Below, piece by piece: positions 21,478-29,973 of a stretch of 64,000 nucleotides of DNA. Position 1 is the first letter of the stretch. Each line of letters begins with the position of its first letter. The position numbers and the translations under genes are program-made. The notes under the pieces are model-generated. The model worked only from the letters and a program-made list of their open reading frames with translations. It did not search any database and was not told where the DNA came from. Origin of the DNA: Nocardia nova (lineage in GTDB: Bacteria; Actinomycetota; Actinomycetes; Mycobacteriales; Mycobacteriaceae); contig NZ_PSZE01000001.1 in assembly GCF_002933465.1 (NCBI RefSeq), positions 124,001 through 188,000 of the forward strand, given 5' to 3'.

Positions 21478-21540
21478 CTTCCGTGGCGCTGGTCACAACT
21501 TCCGTGGCACTGGTCACAACTTCCGTGGCACCGGTCACGG
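21478..21540. repeat. Three tandem 21-bp repeats upstream of NRPS-1
   Basis: Three head-to-tail copies of a 21-bp unit of the form ACTTCCGTGGCxCTGGTCAC lie between the 3' end of the LuxR-like gene and the start of NRPS-1. The units differ at one or two positions, plus the last bases of the third. The 21-bp period is two helical turns, which would put protein sites on one DNA face. Either an operator array or a minisatellite is possible. Confidence 0.8.
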
Positions 21541-21555
21541 TAGGTCCCCCGCTTG

Positions 21556-22533
21556 TCACAGCCAGCCGCGGCGGATCGCCTGCACGCCCGCCTGGAACCG
21601 GGTGCTGGCACCCAGTCGCTCCAGCAGGCTCGCGGTCCGCCGCACCACCGTGCGCCGGGACATGCCCAGCCGCCGGGCGATCGTGTCGTCCGTCGCGCCC
21701 AGGCCCATCAGAGTCAGAATGGCCCGGTCGCGTTCGTCCAGCGGCTGGTCCGGATTCACCGAGATCGGCGCGGCCAGCGACCACAACACCTCGAAGGTGT
21801 GCACGATCGCGTCCAGCGTGGGGCAGGCCGCGACGCGCAGCCCCATCGGATCGCCGCGGCGTTCATCGTGGTGCAGCATCAGCGCCGCGCGGTCGTCGTC
21901 GGCGATGATCACCTTGAAGGGCGGATCGGGCAGCGTGCGCGCCTGCGCCCCGGCGGTATTGGCCTGCAGTGCGAAGCGCAGCCGATCGGGATCCTGATAG
22001 ATGGTGTCCTGATACAGCGTCTGGTAGCGCACGCCCGCCGACATCCGCGCCGAGCGCAGATCGAACAGCCGCGCGGCACGTTCGCCCTCGCACAGATACG
22101 GTCCCCGGTCGATCATCCGGATCCGGCCGCGCGCGGCACGCTGTAGATCCTCGAATTCGGCGACCACCTCGCGGGCCTCGTACATCGGCACGACGCTGCC
22201 GTCGCCGCGGGTGGTGCGCCGCACCGAACGAAAGGTCTCGCCCAGCCGGGCCGCGGCCTCGTGCATGCGCGCGGTTTCGGCCTGGCGGCGGCGGGATTCG
22301 GCTTCCGACAGGGCCTCGGGGGCATGGGCGTCCCAGCGGACGGTGTCACCGATGTCGATGCGGACCGCGGCCTGCATCTCGCAGAGTTCGCTCAGGGCGG
22401 CCGCGACGGACTCGCGGGAGCACTCGAGATATTGCGCCAGCTCCGACAGGCTGGACCGCGGATGCTGCACCAGAGCCGTATAGGTGCGGCCGTGCATGGA
22501 TCCGGAGTCGAACAGCTCGTACAAACCAGTCAA
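21556..22533 (-). CDS. LuxR-family regulator with TrmB-like N-terminal helix-turn-helix
   Basis: The 325-residue protein starts like a TrmB-type winged helix (GRTYTALVQHPRSSLSELAQYL, where successive steps read as a DNA-binding helix). It has a central effector-like region and ends in a LuxR-type helix-turn-helix (LDERDRAILTLMGLGATDDT, then RRLGMSRRTVVRR). No phosphoreceiver domain is seen. The TTG at 22533 is my start because the region before the ATG at 22497 is still helix-turn-helix-like; the frame is open further upstream. Its place between the peptidase and the NRPS pair, on the same strand, suggests a local activator of the NRPS genes. That role is inferred. Confidence 0.8.
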   Translation of the reverse strand: MTGLYELFDSGSMHGRTYTALVQHPRSSLSELAQYLECSRESVAAALSELCEMQAAVRIDIGDTVRWDAHAPEALSEAESRRRQAETARMHEAAARLGETFRSVRRTTRGDGSVVPMYEAREVVAEFEDLQRAARGRIRMIDRGPYLCEGERAARLFDLRSARMSAGVRYQTLYQDTIYQDPDRLRFALQANTAGAQARTLPDPPFKVIIADDDRAALMLHHDERRGDPMGLRVAACPTLDAIVHTFEVLWSLAAPISVNPDQPLDERDRAILTLMGLGATDDTIARRLGMSRRTVVRRTASLLERLGASTRFQAGVQAIRRGWL

Positions 22534-22586
22534 TGCATCAACCCCCCGCGGCCGGCCGAGCCGGGCGGCCGACGACAACGCGGGCG

Positions 22587-23450
22587 CTATTCGCCCGCCC
22601 CCCACGACTGCTGGGACAGGACGACGCCCTTGCTCGCCAGATAGGGAGCCGGATCGATCTTGACGTCGCTGGGATCCCAGATCTCCAGATGCAGGTGCGG
22701 GCCGGTGGAGTTGCCGCGGTTGCCGACGGTCGCGATCACGTCGCCGGCGTTCACCCGCTGACCGACGTGGGTGAGGATGTCGTTGACGTGGCCGTATACC
22801 GCGGTGGTGCCGTCGTCCTGCTTCACCCGCACCCACAGCCCGAAGCCCGAAGCGGGACCGGCATCGATCACCGTGCCGTTCTCCACCGAATGAATAGGAG
22901 TACCGATCGGGTCGGCGAAGTCGACACCGTAGTGCATGGCGCCCCAGCGGGACCCGAAGCCGGAGCTGACCACCCCGGCCACCGGTCGCACGGCCTGGGC
23001 CGGTGCGAGCTGCTGCTGAATACCCTTCAGCACCTCTTCGGCGTGCGAGAGCGGACCGGCGACTTCCGGCGGCAGATTCTGCAGACCGAACGGTGCGGGC
23101 GCGGGCGCGGCCACCGGCTGGGCCTGCGTCTCGGCGGCGACCGGGGCGGCGACGGGTGCGGCCTGCTGTTCGGCCTCGTGCGCGGGTTCGGCGGCCGACT
23201 TCAGCGCGACCGGTTCGGGAGTGTCGTTGTGGCCGCTGGGCAGCAGCGGCGTGGCGTGCGCGAACTGGGTGGCGGTGCCGATCAGCGCGCCGGTCGCGAC
23301 GGCGGCGCTGGCGGCGAGCTTCATCCGGTCGCCCGTGCGCGGCTGGGCGCGGTGGCGGGTGCGACGCTCGGCCGCGCCGTCACCGGCGTAGATGTCACCG
23401 AGAAGGTCCTGAACGGATACGGAACTGGATGTCTCACGGTGCTGCGGCAA
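22587..23450 (-). CDS. M23-family metallopeptidase (LytM domain), membrane-anchored or secreted
   Basis: The 287-residue protein has a cytosolic N terminus of about 42 residues, a hydrophobic segment (43-66), an Ala/Pro-rich linker (67-120) and a C-terminal LytM domain. The zinc motifs HYGVDFAD (173-180) and HLHLE (252-256) are intact, with a further YGHV at 219-222. This family cuts peptidoglycan cross-bridges or acts in cell-wall remodelling outside the membrane. The start is TTG after an AGGA site; an ATG at residue 43 would remove the N terminus. It lies 54 bp before the LuxR-like gene on the same strand. Confidence 0.9.
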   Translation of the reverse strand: MPQHRETSSSVSVQDLLGDIYAGDGAAERRTRHRAQPRTGDRMKLAASAAVATGALIGTATQFAHATPLLPSGHNDTPEPVALKSAAEPAHEAEQQAAPVAAPVAAETQAQPVAAPAPAPFGLQNLPPEVAGPLSHAEEVLKGIQQQLAPAQAVRPVAGVVSSGFGSRWGAMHYGVDFADPIGTPIHSVENGTVIDAGPASGFGLWVRVKQDDGTTAVYGHVNDILTHVGQRVNAGDVIATVGNRGNSTGPHLHLEIWDPSDVKIDPAPYLASKGVVLSQQSWGAGE

Positions 23451-23651
23451 GGCTCGTCCTAGCGTCGATCAACTCGGTGGCGACGCCGGGTCGAAACCTG
23501 ACATTCGGTAACGATTCGGCATCTGTTGTGACGGAAACTGTACTCCGTCGTGACCTTTTCGCAACCTCCTCGGAGAAATTCGCAGGTGGAAGGCTGATCT
23601 TGGTGCCGTGGGCGCCGTTACCGGGACCACGGCCGGGTTCAGACTGGGGAG

Positions 23652-24695
23652 GTGATCCTCGACAACGTGCGCACCCCGATCGTGCTGGCGCCGATGGCCG
23701 GCGGCCCGTCCACCCCGGAACTCGCCGCCGCTGTCGGCAATGCGGGCGGGCTGGGATTCCTCGCCGCCGGGTATCTGAGTGCCGCCGATGCCGCCGCGCG
23801 GATAGCGGCGCTGCGCGAACTCGCCGAGACTCCCTTCGGCGTGAACCTGTTCGTTCCGGGCGCGCCCACGCCGCCGGAACATTTCGCGGCCTACCTCGAC
23901 CGGCTGGGTCGCCGTTTCCCGCTCGGCGAGGCGCGATTCGACGCCGACGCCTGGGACGAGAAGCTCGACCTGCTCACCGCCGAGCCGGTGGCGGTGGTCT
24001 CGTGCACCTTCGGCTGCCCCTCGGAGGCCGAGATCGAGCGCCTGCATCGCGCCGGATCCGAGGTGTGGGTCACGGTGACCTCGGTGCCGGAGGCACGAGT
24101 CGCCGCCGAAACGGGTGCCGATGTCCTCATCACCCAAGGCGCGGAGGGCGGCGGACATCGTGGCGGTTTCGCCGACCGGCCCGAGGAGGACGGCGCCGAT
24201 CCGCTCACCACCCTGGCGCTGGTGCAACTGGTGCGCGCAGCTGTCGAGACGCCCGTGGTCGCGGCGGGCGGGATCGCCACCGGCGCGGGCATTGCCGCGG
24301 TCCTCGCCGCCGGCGCCGCGGCCGCGCAGTTGGGCACGGCCTTCCTCCGCTGTCCGGAGGCGGGCACCTCGGGACTGCACCGCGATGCGCTCGAGATCGA
24401 GACACCGACCATGCTGACCCGCGCCTTCAGCGGCCGCCGAGCCCGTGGCCTGCGCAATCAATTCATGCTCGACAACCCCGACGCGCCCGCGGCCTATCCC
24501 GAAATCCATTACGCCACCGGACCGTTGCGAGCCGAGGCCCGCGCCGCCGACAACCCCGACGCGGTGAATCTGTGGGCCGGGCAGGCACATACCCTCGCGG
24601 AGGCCATTCCGGCCGCCGACCTGGTGCGCAAGCTCACGGAGGAAACGAAAGCCGCTCTGCAATCGGCACTTTCGCGGTCATTCTCGTCTTGTTGA
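23652..24695 (+). CDS. Nitronate monooxygenase-like FMN protein (NPD/2-nitropropane dioxygenase family)
   Basis: The 347-residue TIM barrel begins VRTPIVLAPMAGGPSTPELA and continues with NAGGLGFLAAGYL, typical of this FMN family. The motif QGAEGGGHRGGF near residue 163 and the glycine-rich VAAGGIATGAGIAAVLAAGA near 215 form the FMN phosphate site. Family members oxidise alkyl nitronates, though many are of unknown substrate. The start is GTG directly after a GGGAGGT site. It is transcribed away from the M23 gene, with about 200 bp of shared upstream DNA. Confidence 0.9.
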   Translation: MILDNVRTPIVLAPMAGGPSTPELAAAVGNAGGLGFLAAGYLSAADAAARIAALRELAETPFGVNLFVPGAPTPPEHFAAYLDRLGRRFPLGEARFDADAWDEKLDLLTAEPVAVVSCTFGCPSEAEIERLHRAGSEVWVTVTSVPEARVAAETGADVLITQGAEGGGHRGGFADRPEEDGADPLTTLALVQLVRAAVETPVVAAGGIATGAGIAAVLAAGAAAAQLGTAFLRCPEAGTSGLHRDALEIETPTMLTRAFSGRRARGLRNQFMLDNPDAPAAYPEIHYATGPLRAEARAADNPDAVNLWAGQAHTLAEAIPAADLVRKLTEETKAALQSALSRSFSSC

Positions 24696-24753
24696 CAACC
24701 TTTTTCGTTTAGACTCGTGGGACATCACCCGCCCATCCCACGAGGAGAGCGTC

Positions 24754-25146
24754 ATGTCATTGGATGTCCCAGCCGCACTGCTCGAACGCGCCGAAAGCGG
24801 TCCGGTCAGCGACGAGGAATTCGTCGAATGCGTTCGCACCTCACTGCCGTACGCCTATGAGGTCGTCAGCCGAGTGGCCGCCGACTTGCGTTCCGGCACA
24901 GCAGAATTCGCGGACAATCAGGTTCCCCCGCCGGACGAGACGGCCCGCGGCCAACTGCTGCGCGCGATGGCGTCGGATTCGATTCGCGGCAGCTTGGAGC
25001 GGCATTTCGGCATCAAGCTCGCCTTCCAGAACTGCCATCGGGTGGCGGCCTTCCCGCTGTCCGCCGTCGGCGGTGACACCTACTCGACCTTCATCTCCAC
25101 CCGTGCTCAACTGCTCAATCAGAGCCCGGAACTGCGTAACTGCTGA
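24754..25146 (+). CDS. SCO5389-like conserved actinobacterial protein
   Basis: This 130-residue protein (MSLDVPAALLERAESG..., later PPPDETARGQLLRAMASDSI and HFGIKLAFQNCHRVAAFPL) closely matches my memory of the Streptomyces SCO5389 family in length and in its DNQxPPPDE, NCHRV and LLNQSPE blocks. Its biochemical role is not known to me. It has no signal peptide or membrane segment. An AGGAG site precedes the ATG. It ends 44 bp before the convergent acyl-CoA synthetase. Confidence 0.8.
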   Translation: MSLDVPAALLERAESGPVSDEEFVECVRTSLPYAYEVVSRVAADLRSGTAEFADNQVPPPDETARGQLLRAMASDSIRGSLERHFGIKLAFQNCHRVAAFPLSAVGGDTYSTFISTRAQLLNQSPELRNC

Positions 25147-25190
25147 ACCGTACGGTTCCGGCGCCGGTGCGTCCGGCGCCGGAACCGGCG

Positions 25191-26825
25191 TTACGTTCCG
25201 CCGCCTTCTCCCCACTGCCGCAGCCGCCACTTGAGGACCTTTCCGGTGGGGTTGCGCGGCAGTTCGTCGATGAAGATCACCTCGCGAGGCACCTTGTAGC
25301 GCGCCAGGTTCGACTTCACATGCGCTTTGATCTCCTCCGCGCCGAGGGTGTCGGTGGTGCGGACGACGAAAGCGACCAGCCGGGCGCCGTATTCGTCGTC
25401 GGGCACGCCGATGACGGCGGCCTCGCGCACGTCCGGATGCGCGTCGAGCAATTCCTCGACCTCGGCCGGGAACACGTTCTCCCCGCCCGCGACGATCATG
25501 TCGTCGTCACGGCCGTCGATGAAAAGCCTTCCGGCGGAATCGAAATGACCGACATCGCCGGTGGACATCAGCCCACGGATCTGCTCCTTGCCGCCGCCAC
25601 CGGTATAGCCGTCGAAGGGCATCGCGTTGCGGACGAAGATCCGCCCGGTGGTCCCCGGCGGCACCGGCTCACCCCGCTCGTCGAGGATCTCGACCACCGC
25701 GCCCGCCACCGGTGAGCCCACACATCCCGGTTCCTCCGCCAGATCCTCCGGGGTGGCGACGGTGGCGTAGGCGACCTCGGTGGATCCGTACAGGTTGTAG
25801 ACGACCGGTCCGAAGGTAGCGGTCACCCGCCGGCACAACTCGGCGCCCAACTGCGCTCCGGCGACGAAAACGATGCGCAGCGCCGACAGATCCCGCTCGC
25901 GCACCGCCTGCGGTCCCAGCTCGACCATGCGCGCGAGCATCACCGGCACCACGATCAGCGCGGTCGCGCGATGCTCGGCCATACTGTCGATCACCCGCTG
26001 CGGATCGAATCGCCGCCGGATCACCAGTGTCGAGCCGAAACCGATGGCCAGCAACGACATTGCGAAGCCGAGTGTGTGGAACAGCGGCGCCGGGCATTCG
26101 GTCACCTCCCGGGTCCGGAACGGCACCTTGCTGAGAATCGCACCCAGCGGTTCCAGCGAACGCGGCTCCGACCGCGGCGCGCCCTTGGGTGTGCCGGTGG
26201 TGCCGCTGGTCAGCAGGATGATCTTGGCGCCGGAGCGCGAGAACGGCGGCGTGGCGGGCGAGCCGGCGGTGATCAGCGACTCCAGGCTGGAGGTGTGCCC
26301 GGTCTCCGACCAGGCCCGATAAGCCCCCCGCTGGGGGCTCAGATCGCCGAGGATGGATTCGTACTCCTCGTCGTACACCAGCAGATCCGCCCTCTCCCGG
26401 GCGGCCACATCGCGTAGTTGAGGCCCGGCGAAGTCGGTGTTCAGCAGAATGATCCGGGCCCCGCATTTGGCCGCGGCGAAGACCGCGTCGAGCAGCCCGC
26501 GGTGGTTGCGGGCCAGAATCGCCACGCCCTCGCCGGTGCGGAGTCCGCGCTTGCGCCATTCGTTGGCCAGCCGGTTGGAGCGGTGGTCGAGTTCCCGATA
26601 GCTCAGCGTGCCGAGTTCGTCGATCACGGCCGCGCGATCGCCGTAGCGGGCGGCGGCCAGCCGCAACAGCGCGGGCAGCGCGCCGTGACGCAGCAGCGCG
26701 TCGCCCGCGGACAGCAACGTCAACGGCGACTCGATGCCGACCACGCCGCTGCCGACCGCCAGCCGCAGATATTCCAGTTCGGACCACGCCCGTGCGATCA
26801 CCGTGCGTAACAGATTCACCGTCAT
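25191..26825 (-). CDS. Acyl-CoA synthetase, FadD2/FadD12-like
   Basis: This 544-residue member of the AMP-forming synthetase family carries TSGTTGTPKG at 206-215, NLYGSTEVA near 355 and the DGRDDDMIVAGGENVFPAE block near 450, and ends with PTGKVLKW containing the catalytic lysine. It activates a fatty or aromatic acid to its CoA ester. The N terminus (about 65 residues before the usual domain) resembles the long leader of mycobacterial FadD2 and FadD12. The ATG at 26825 gives this length. The hotdog thioesterase lies about 250 bp upstream on the same strand. Confidence 0.9.
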   Translation of the reverse strand: MTVNLLRTVIARAWSELEYLRLAVGSGVVGIESPLTLLSAGDALLRHGALPALLRLAAARYGDRAAVIDELGTLSYRELDHRSNRLANEWRKRGLRTGEGVAILARNHRGLLDAVFAAAKCGARIILLNTDFAGPQLRDVAARERADLLVYDEEYESILGDLSPQRGAYRAWSETGHTSSLESLITAGSPATPPFSRSGAKIILLTSGTTGTPKGAPRSEPRSLEPLGAILSKVPFRTREVTECPAPLFHTLGFAMSLLAIGFGSTLVIRRRFDPQRVIDSMAEHRATALIVVPVMLARMVELGPQAVRERDLSALRIVFVAGAQLGAELCRRVTATFGPVVYNLYGSTEVAYATVATPEDLAEEPGCVGSPVAGAVVEILDERGEPVPPGTTGRIFVRNAMPFDGYTGGGGKEQIRGLMSTGDVGHFDSAGRLFIDGRDDDMIVAGGENVFPAEVEELLDAHPDVREAAVIGVPDDEYGARLVAFVVRTTDTLGAEEIKAHVKSNLARYKVPREVIFIDELPRNPTGKVLKWRLRQWGEGGGT

Positions 26826-27073
26826 GCTCGACTCCCCCTGCCGCGCCGACTGTCTGGCATCGGATGGCGGTGCACGCCCATTACCCCGGACCTCTCTGTC
26901 CCCGCCCGGTGGAGCCGAGGTCCGCGAGGAGGCTACGGCTGCGTGGCCACGCGGGCTCCCCTGTCGGGCGCATACGACACCGCCTCTTCGACGGTACGCG
27001 CCCTCACCGTAACCCCGCCGCACACAATCGGTCGACCGCAACCGCGCCGGCGCAGTCGCTACCGCCGGACCCG

Positions 27074-27559
27074 CTACTTTCCGTGCGCGCGCAACTGGTA
27101 GAGCCCGCGAGTCTCGGCGACGACCACCCCGTCGGCGTCGGTCACCGTGGCCGCGAGGGCGAAGTCGGCCTTGCCGTTGGCCTCGGCGTCGGCGATCACC
27201 CGCGCGATCTCCTCCTCCGACAGCGAAGCCTCGGCGCGCACATCGGTTTTCGCCGGCTTGCGGAAGAAGATCTGCAGGTCCTTCACCAGCGGGTAGTACT
27301 TGGCGCTGTCGAAGGTGGCGATCGGAATCGCACCGCCGAGAATCTCCGCGACGGTGAACAGCACGCCGGCGTACATGACGCCGAAGTGGTTGCCGTTGCC
27401 CTCGATCGGCACGGTGGTGGCCGCGAAACCGGGCCGCACCTCGAGCGCTCGCACACCCATCTTGTGCGCGATCGGGATGGTGAACTCCAGCCCACCGTTC
27501 ACCACATCCGCGAACGCGGGGGTGTCGTTGTTCATCTCGGCGCTGCTCGTCTCGGTCAT
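27074..27559 (-). CDS. Hotdog-fold thioesterase, YiiD/DUF4442 type
   Basis: The 161-residue protein has the hotdog pattern: a helix after GNGNHFGVMYAGVLFTVAEI and strands with DLQIFFRKPAKTDVRAEASL and ALAATVTDADGVVVAETRG. Such proteins hydrolyse acyl-CoA or other thioesters in the cytosol. The ATG at 27559 follows an AAAGGG site. The frame is open 62 codons further upstream, but that part is basic, low in homology and reaches into the repeat array. It sits between two acyl-CoA synthetases on the same strand, which fits a role in CoA-ester turnover. Confidence 0.8.
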   Translation of the reverse strand: MTETSSAEMNNDTPAFADVVNGGLEFTIPIAHKMGVRALEVRPGFAATTVPIEGNGNHFGVMYAGVLFTVAEILGGAIPIATFDSAKYYPLVKDLQIFFRKPAKTDVRAEASLSEEEIARVIADAEANGKADFALAATVTDADGVVVAETRGLYQLRAHGK

Positions 27560-27742
27560 CGCCAGCCCTTTCTGCACGTGATCGGACGCCCACCGGACGT
27601 CGGCACTCAGCGTACGACACCTTGTTGACATAGCGCCAACAGGTTCGGCGATCACTCGCCGATCGGCACGGGCGGGCACCGCGGCACCCCGCTCACACCG
27701 CAGCCGCGGCCGGATGGTCCGGTCGCGGCTGCGGGATTCGTT

Positions 27743-27903
27743 CACAGCGTCGGGACGCTCGTTGTCACAGCGTCGGGACGCTCGTTGTCACAGCGTCGGG
27801 ACGCTCGTTGTCACAGTGTCGGGACGCTCGTCGTCACAGCGTCGGGACGCTCGTTGTCACAGCGTCGGGACGCTCGTCGTCACAGCGTCGTGACGCTCAA
27901 TTC
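27743..27903. repeat. Seven tandem 23-bp repeats, each holding a perfect 14-bp palindrome
   Basis: Units begin at 27743, 27766, 27789, 27812, 27835, 27858 and 27881. Each of the core units contains AGCGTC-GG-GACGCT, a perfect inverted repeat with a 2-nt centre, followed by CGTTGT or CGTCGT. Unit 4 and unit 7 carry single changes in the palindrome. The last unit overlaps the final codons and stop of the upstream fadD, so the array may have grown by duplication of that gene's 3' end. In RNA each unit could fold into a small hairpin. Confidence 0.95.
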
Positions 27904-29514
27904 GCCGTCGGCGTAGCGGGCCCGCAGCCGCTTCTTGTCGAATTTGCCGACGCTCGTCTTGGGCACCTCATCGATGAAGGTCCAGTGCTCGGGCAGCTGC
28001 CACTTGGCGAATTTGTCCGCCAGGAAATCACGCAACTCGGCCGGTTCGGCGCTCGCGCCCTCCTTGAGGACGATGGCGACCAGCGGCCGCTCGTCCCACT
28101 TCTCGTCCGGCACTCCGATCACCGAGGCCTCGGCGACTGCCGGATGGCCCATGATGGCGTTCTCCAGATCGACCGAGGAGATCCATTCGCCGCCGGACTT
28201 GATCACATCCTTGGACCGGTCCACCAGGGTGAGATAGCCGTTGGGCGTGATCTTGCCGACGTCACCTGTGCGCAGCCAGCCGTCGTCGAACTTGTCGGGA
28301 TCGACGGACGCGCCCTCCGGTGAGTAATAGGCCCCGGCGATCCACGGGCCGCGCACCTCGAGTTCGCCCACGGCCTTGCCGTCGTTGGGCAGCACCGAGC
28401 CGTCGTCGCCGACCAGGCGCGCCTGGACCAGGGCCGGGAACCGCCCCTGCGTGTAGCGGTACTCCCATTCGTCCTCGCCCGTCACCCCCTTCGGCGGGTG
28501 CGCGACGCTGCCCAGCGGCGAGGTCTCGGTCATTCCCCAGGCGTGCAGCAGTCGCACCCCGTGCTTTTCCTGGAAGGCCCGCATCATCGACGGCGGCAGC
28601 GCCGAACCGCCGACGACCACCTCGCGCAGATGCGTGATGTCCTGCGGCTTCGCCTCCAACTGCGCCAGCACGCCGCCCCAGATGGTCGGCACCGCGGCGG
28701 CGAAGGTCGGCTGCACCGCGGCCATCATCTCCAGCAGCGGCGCCGGCTGCAGGAAGCGGTCGGGCATCAGTACGCTCGCCCCCGACAACATCGCGCCATA
28801 CGGCAGACCCCACGCGTTGGCGTGGAACAGCGGCACGATGGTCAGCACGGTGTCGTCGGAAGTGAATCCCATACTCGCGTTCGTCAGCACCTGCATGGCG
28901 TGCAGGACATTGGACCGGTGCGAGTACACCACGCCCTTGGGGTCGCCGGTGGTGCCGGAGGTGTAGCACATCCCGGCCGCGGAGCGTTCGTCGACGACCG
29001 GGAAATCGTAGGTATCCGGTTGTCCCGCAAGCAATTCCGCGTAGGAGTGCACCTGTACGCCCTCCGGCGCGGTCAGATCCGCGGCATTGCCGCGGGCCAC
29101 GATGACGTGGCGGACGGTCTTCAGCGTCGGCAGATAGTTGGCGAACATCGGCAGCAGCGAACCGTCGACGATCACGACCTGATCCTCGGCGTGATTGGCC
29201 ACGTAGGTGATCTGCTCGGGGAACAGTCGCAAGTTCAGCGCGTGCAGCACGGCGCCCATCGCGGGCACGGCGGCGTAGGCGACCATATGTTCGTTGTTGT
29301 TCCACATGAACGTGGCGACGCGGTCGCCCACGTCGATCCCCAGCCCGCGCAGCGCGTTGGCCAGCCGCGCCGATTCCGCACCCAGTTCCCGATAGGTCAT
29401 GGTGCGCACCCCGTCGCCCGTCCAGGTCGACACCGTGGCATCGCCGTGGAACGTGGACGCATATCGCAGCAGGGTGGCCAGCGACAGTTGCTCGTCCTGC
29501 ATCGTGCTCAACAT
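27880..29514 (-). CDS. Fatty-acid CoA ligase (medium/long-chain FadD)
   Basis: This 544-residue acyl-CoA synthetase has TSGTTGDPKG at 185-194, AWGMTETSPLG near 325, GWLRTGDVG near 410 and the terminal TSVGKFDKKRLR with the catalytic lysine. The VPLFHANAWGLPY and MPDRF blocks are typical of medium- and long-chain fatty acyl-CoA ligases. The ATG at 29514 is chosen because GAAGGAG lies 11 bases before it; an upstream frame and a second ATG 5 codons later exist. The end of the gene encodes the seventh unit of the 23-bp repeat array. Confidence 0.9.
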   Translation of the reverse strand: MLSTMQDEQLSLATLLRYASTFHGDATVSTWTGDGVRTMTYRELGAESARLANALRGLGIDVGDRVATFMWNNNEHMVAYAAVPAMGAVLHALNLRLFPEQITYVANHAEDQVVIVDGSLLPMFANYLPTLKTVRHVIVARGNAADLTAPEGVQVHSYAELLAGQPDTYDFPVVDERSAAGMCYTSGTTGDPKGVVYSHRSNVLHAMQVLTNASMGFTSDDTVLTIVPLFHANAWGLPYGAMLSGASVLMPDRFLQPAPLLEMMAAVQPTFAAAVPTIWGGVLAQLEAKPQDITHLREVVVGGSALPPSMMRAFQEKHGVRLLHAWGMTETSPLGSVAHPPKGVTGEDEWEYRYTQGRFPALVQARLVGDDGSVLPNDGKAVGELEVRGPWIAGAYYSPEGASVDPDKFDDGWLRTGDVGKITPNGYLTLVDRSKDVIKSGGEWISSVDLENAIMGHPAVAEASVIGVPDEKWDERPLVAIVLKEGASAEPAELRDFLADKFAKWQLPEHWTFIDEVPKTSVGKFDKKRLRARYADGELSVTTL

Positions 29515-29973
29515 CAGTAACCGCACTCCTTCACCGGTGAACGACGTCACACCTGCCGCGAGAATAGCCGAAACCGGACGTAGCGGTTATCGGCCCGGAC
29601 CAGATGGTCCACTTTTCCCGCGACACGCCGCGCGAACAGCACAGACATAGGATGAATCGGCTGCACGTGGCGAACCCCTGAGCGCCACGTGCAGCCGCCC
29701 CTGCCGCCCGGATGCACCCGGGTACGGCAGATCAGTCCCGCATGGCCGCCGGACGCGCGACGACACCCCCTGCAGCGCCGTCGAAAACGTCAAATGCCCA
29801 CCGGGACAGGCTTTTTGAAGAGGAACTGCTATAGATAGTAGGTTCGGCGGGCCGGACCTGTCCAGCGGAGTCACATGTCCGGTCCCGCGCGGCAGCCACG
29901 GTATGGCCGGAAATATTGATTCATTGACCGCTGATCTCTCGGAGCGGACCGCCCGGCGCTCTACTCTTCGACT
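29515..29973. other. Divergent intergenic region between fadD and the monooxygenase gene
   Basis: About 460 bp with no convincing gene. It must hold the promoters of two divergent genes. A locally AT-rich stretch around 29810-29842 (CTATAGATAGTAGG) is the only promoter-like part I see, and it is not specific enough to call. Confidence 0.4.

Noticed and set aside
16082-21997. A plus-strand open frame of 1971 codons opposite NRPS-1
   Set aside because: Same reason: antisense shadow of NRPS coding DNA with no family resemblance; it also runs over the start of the NRPS gene and its upstream region.
23469-24662. A 397-codon minus-strand frame opposite the nitronate monooxygenase gene
   Set aside because: Antisense shadow; the plus strand carries the FMN motifs.
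27743-27903. CRISPR array
   Set aside because: The 23-bp units are contiguous with no unique spacers between them, and no cas gene is present.
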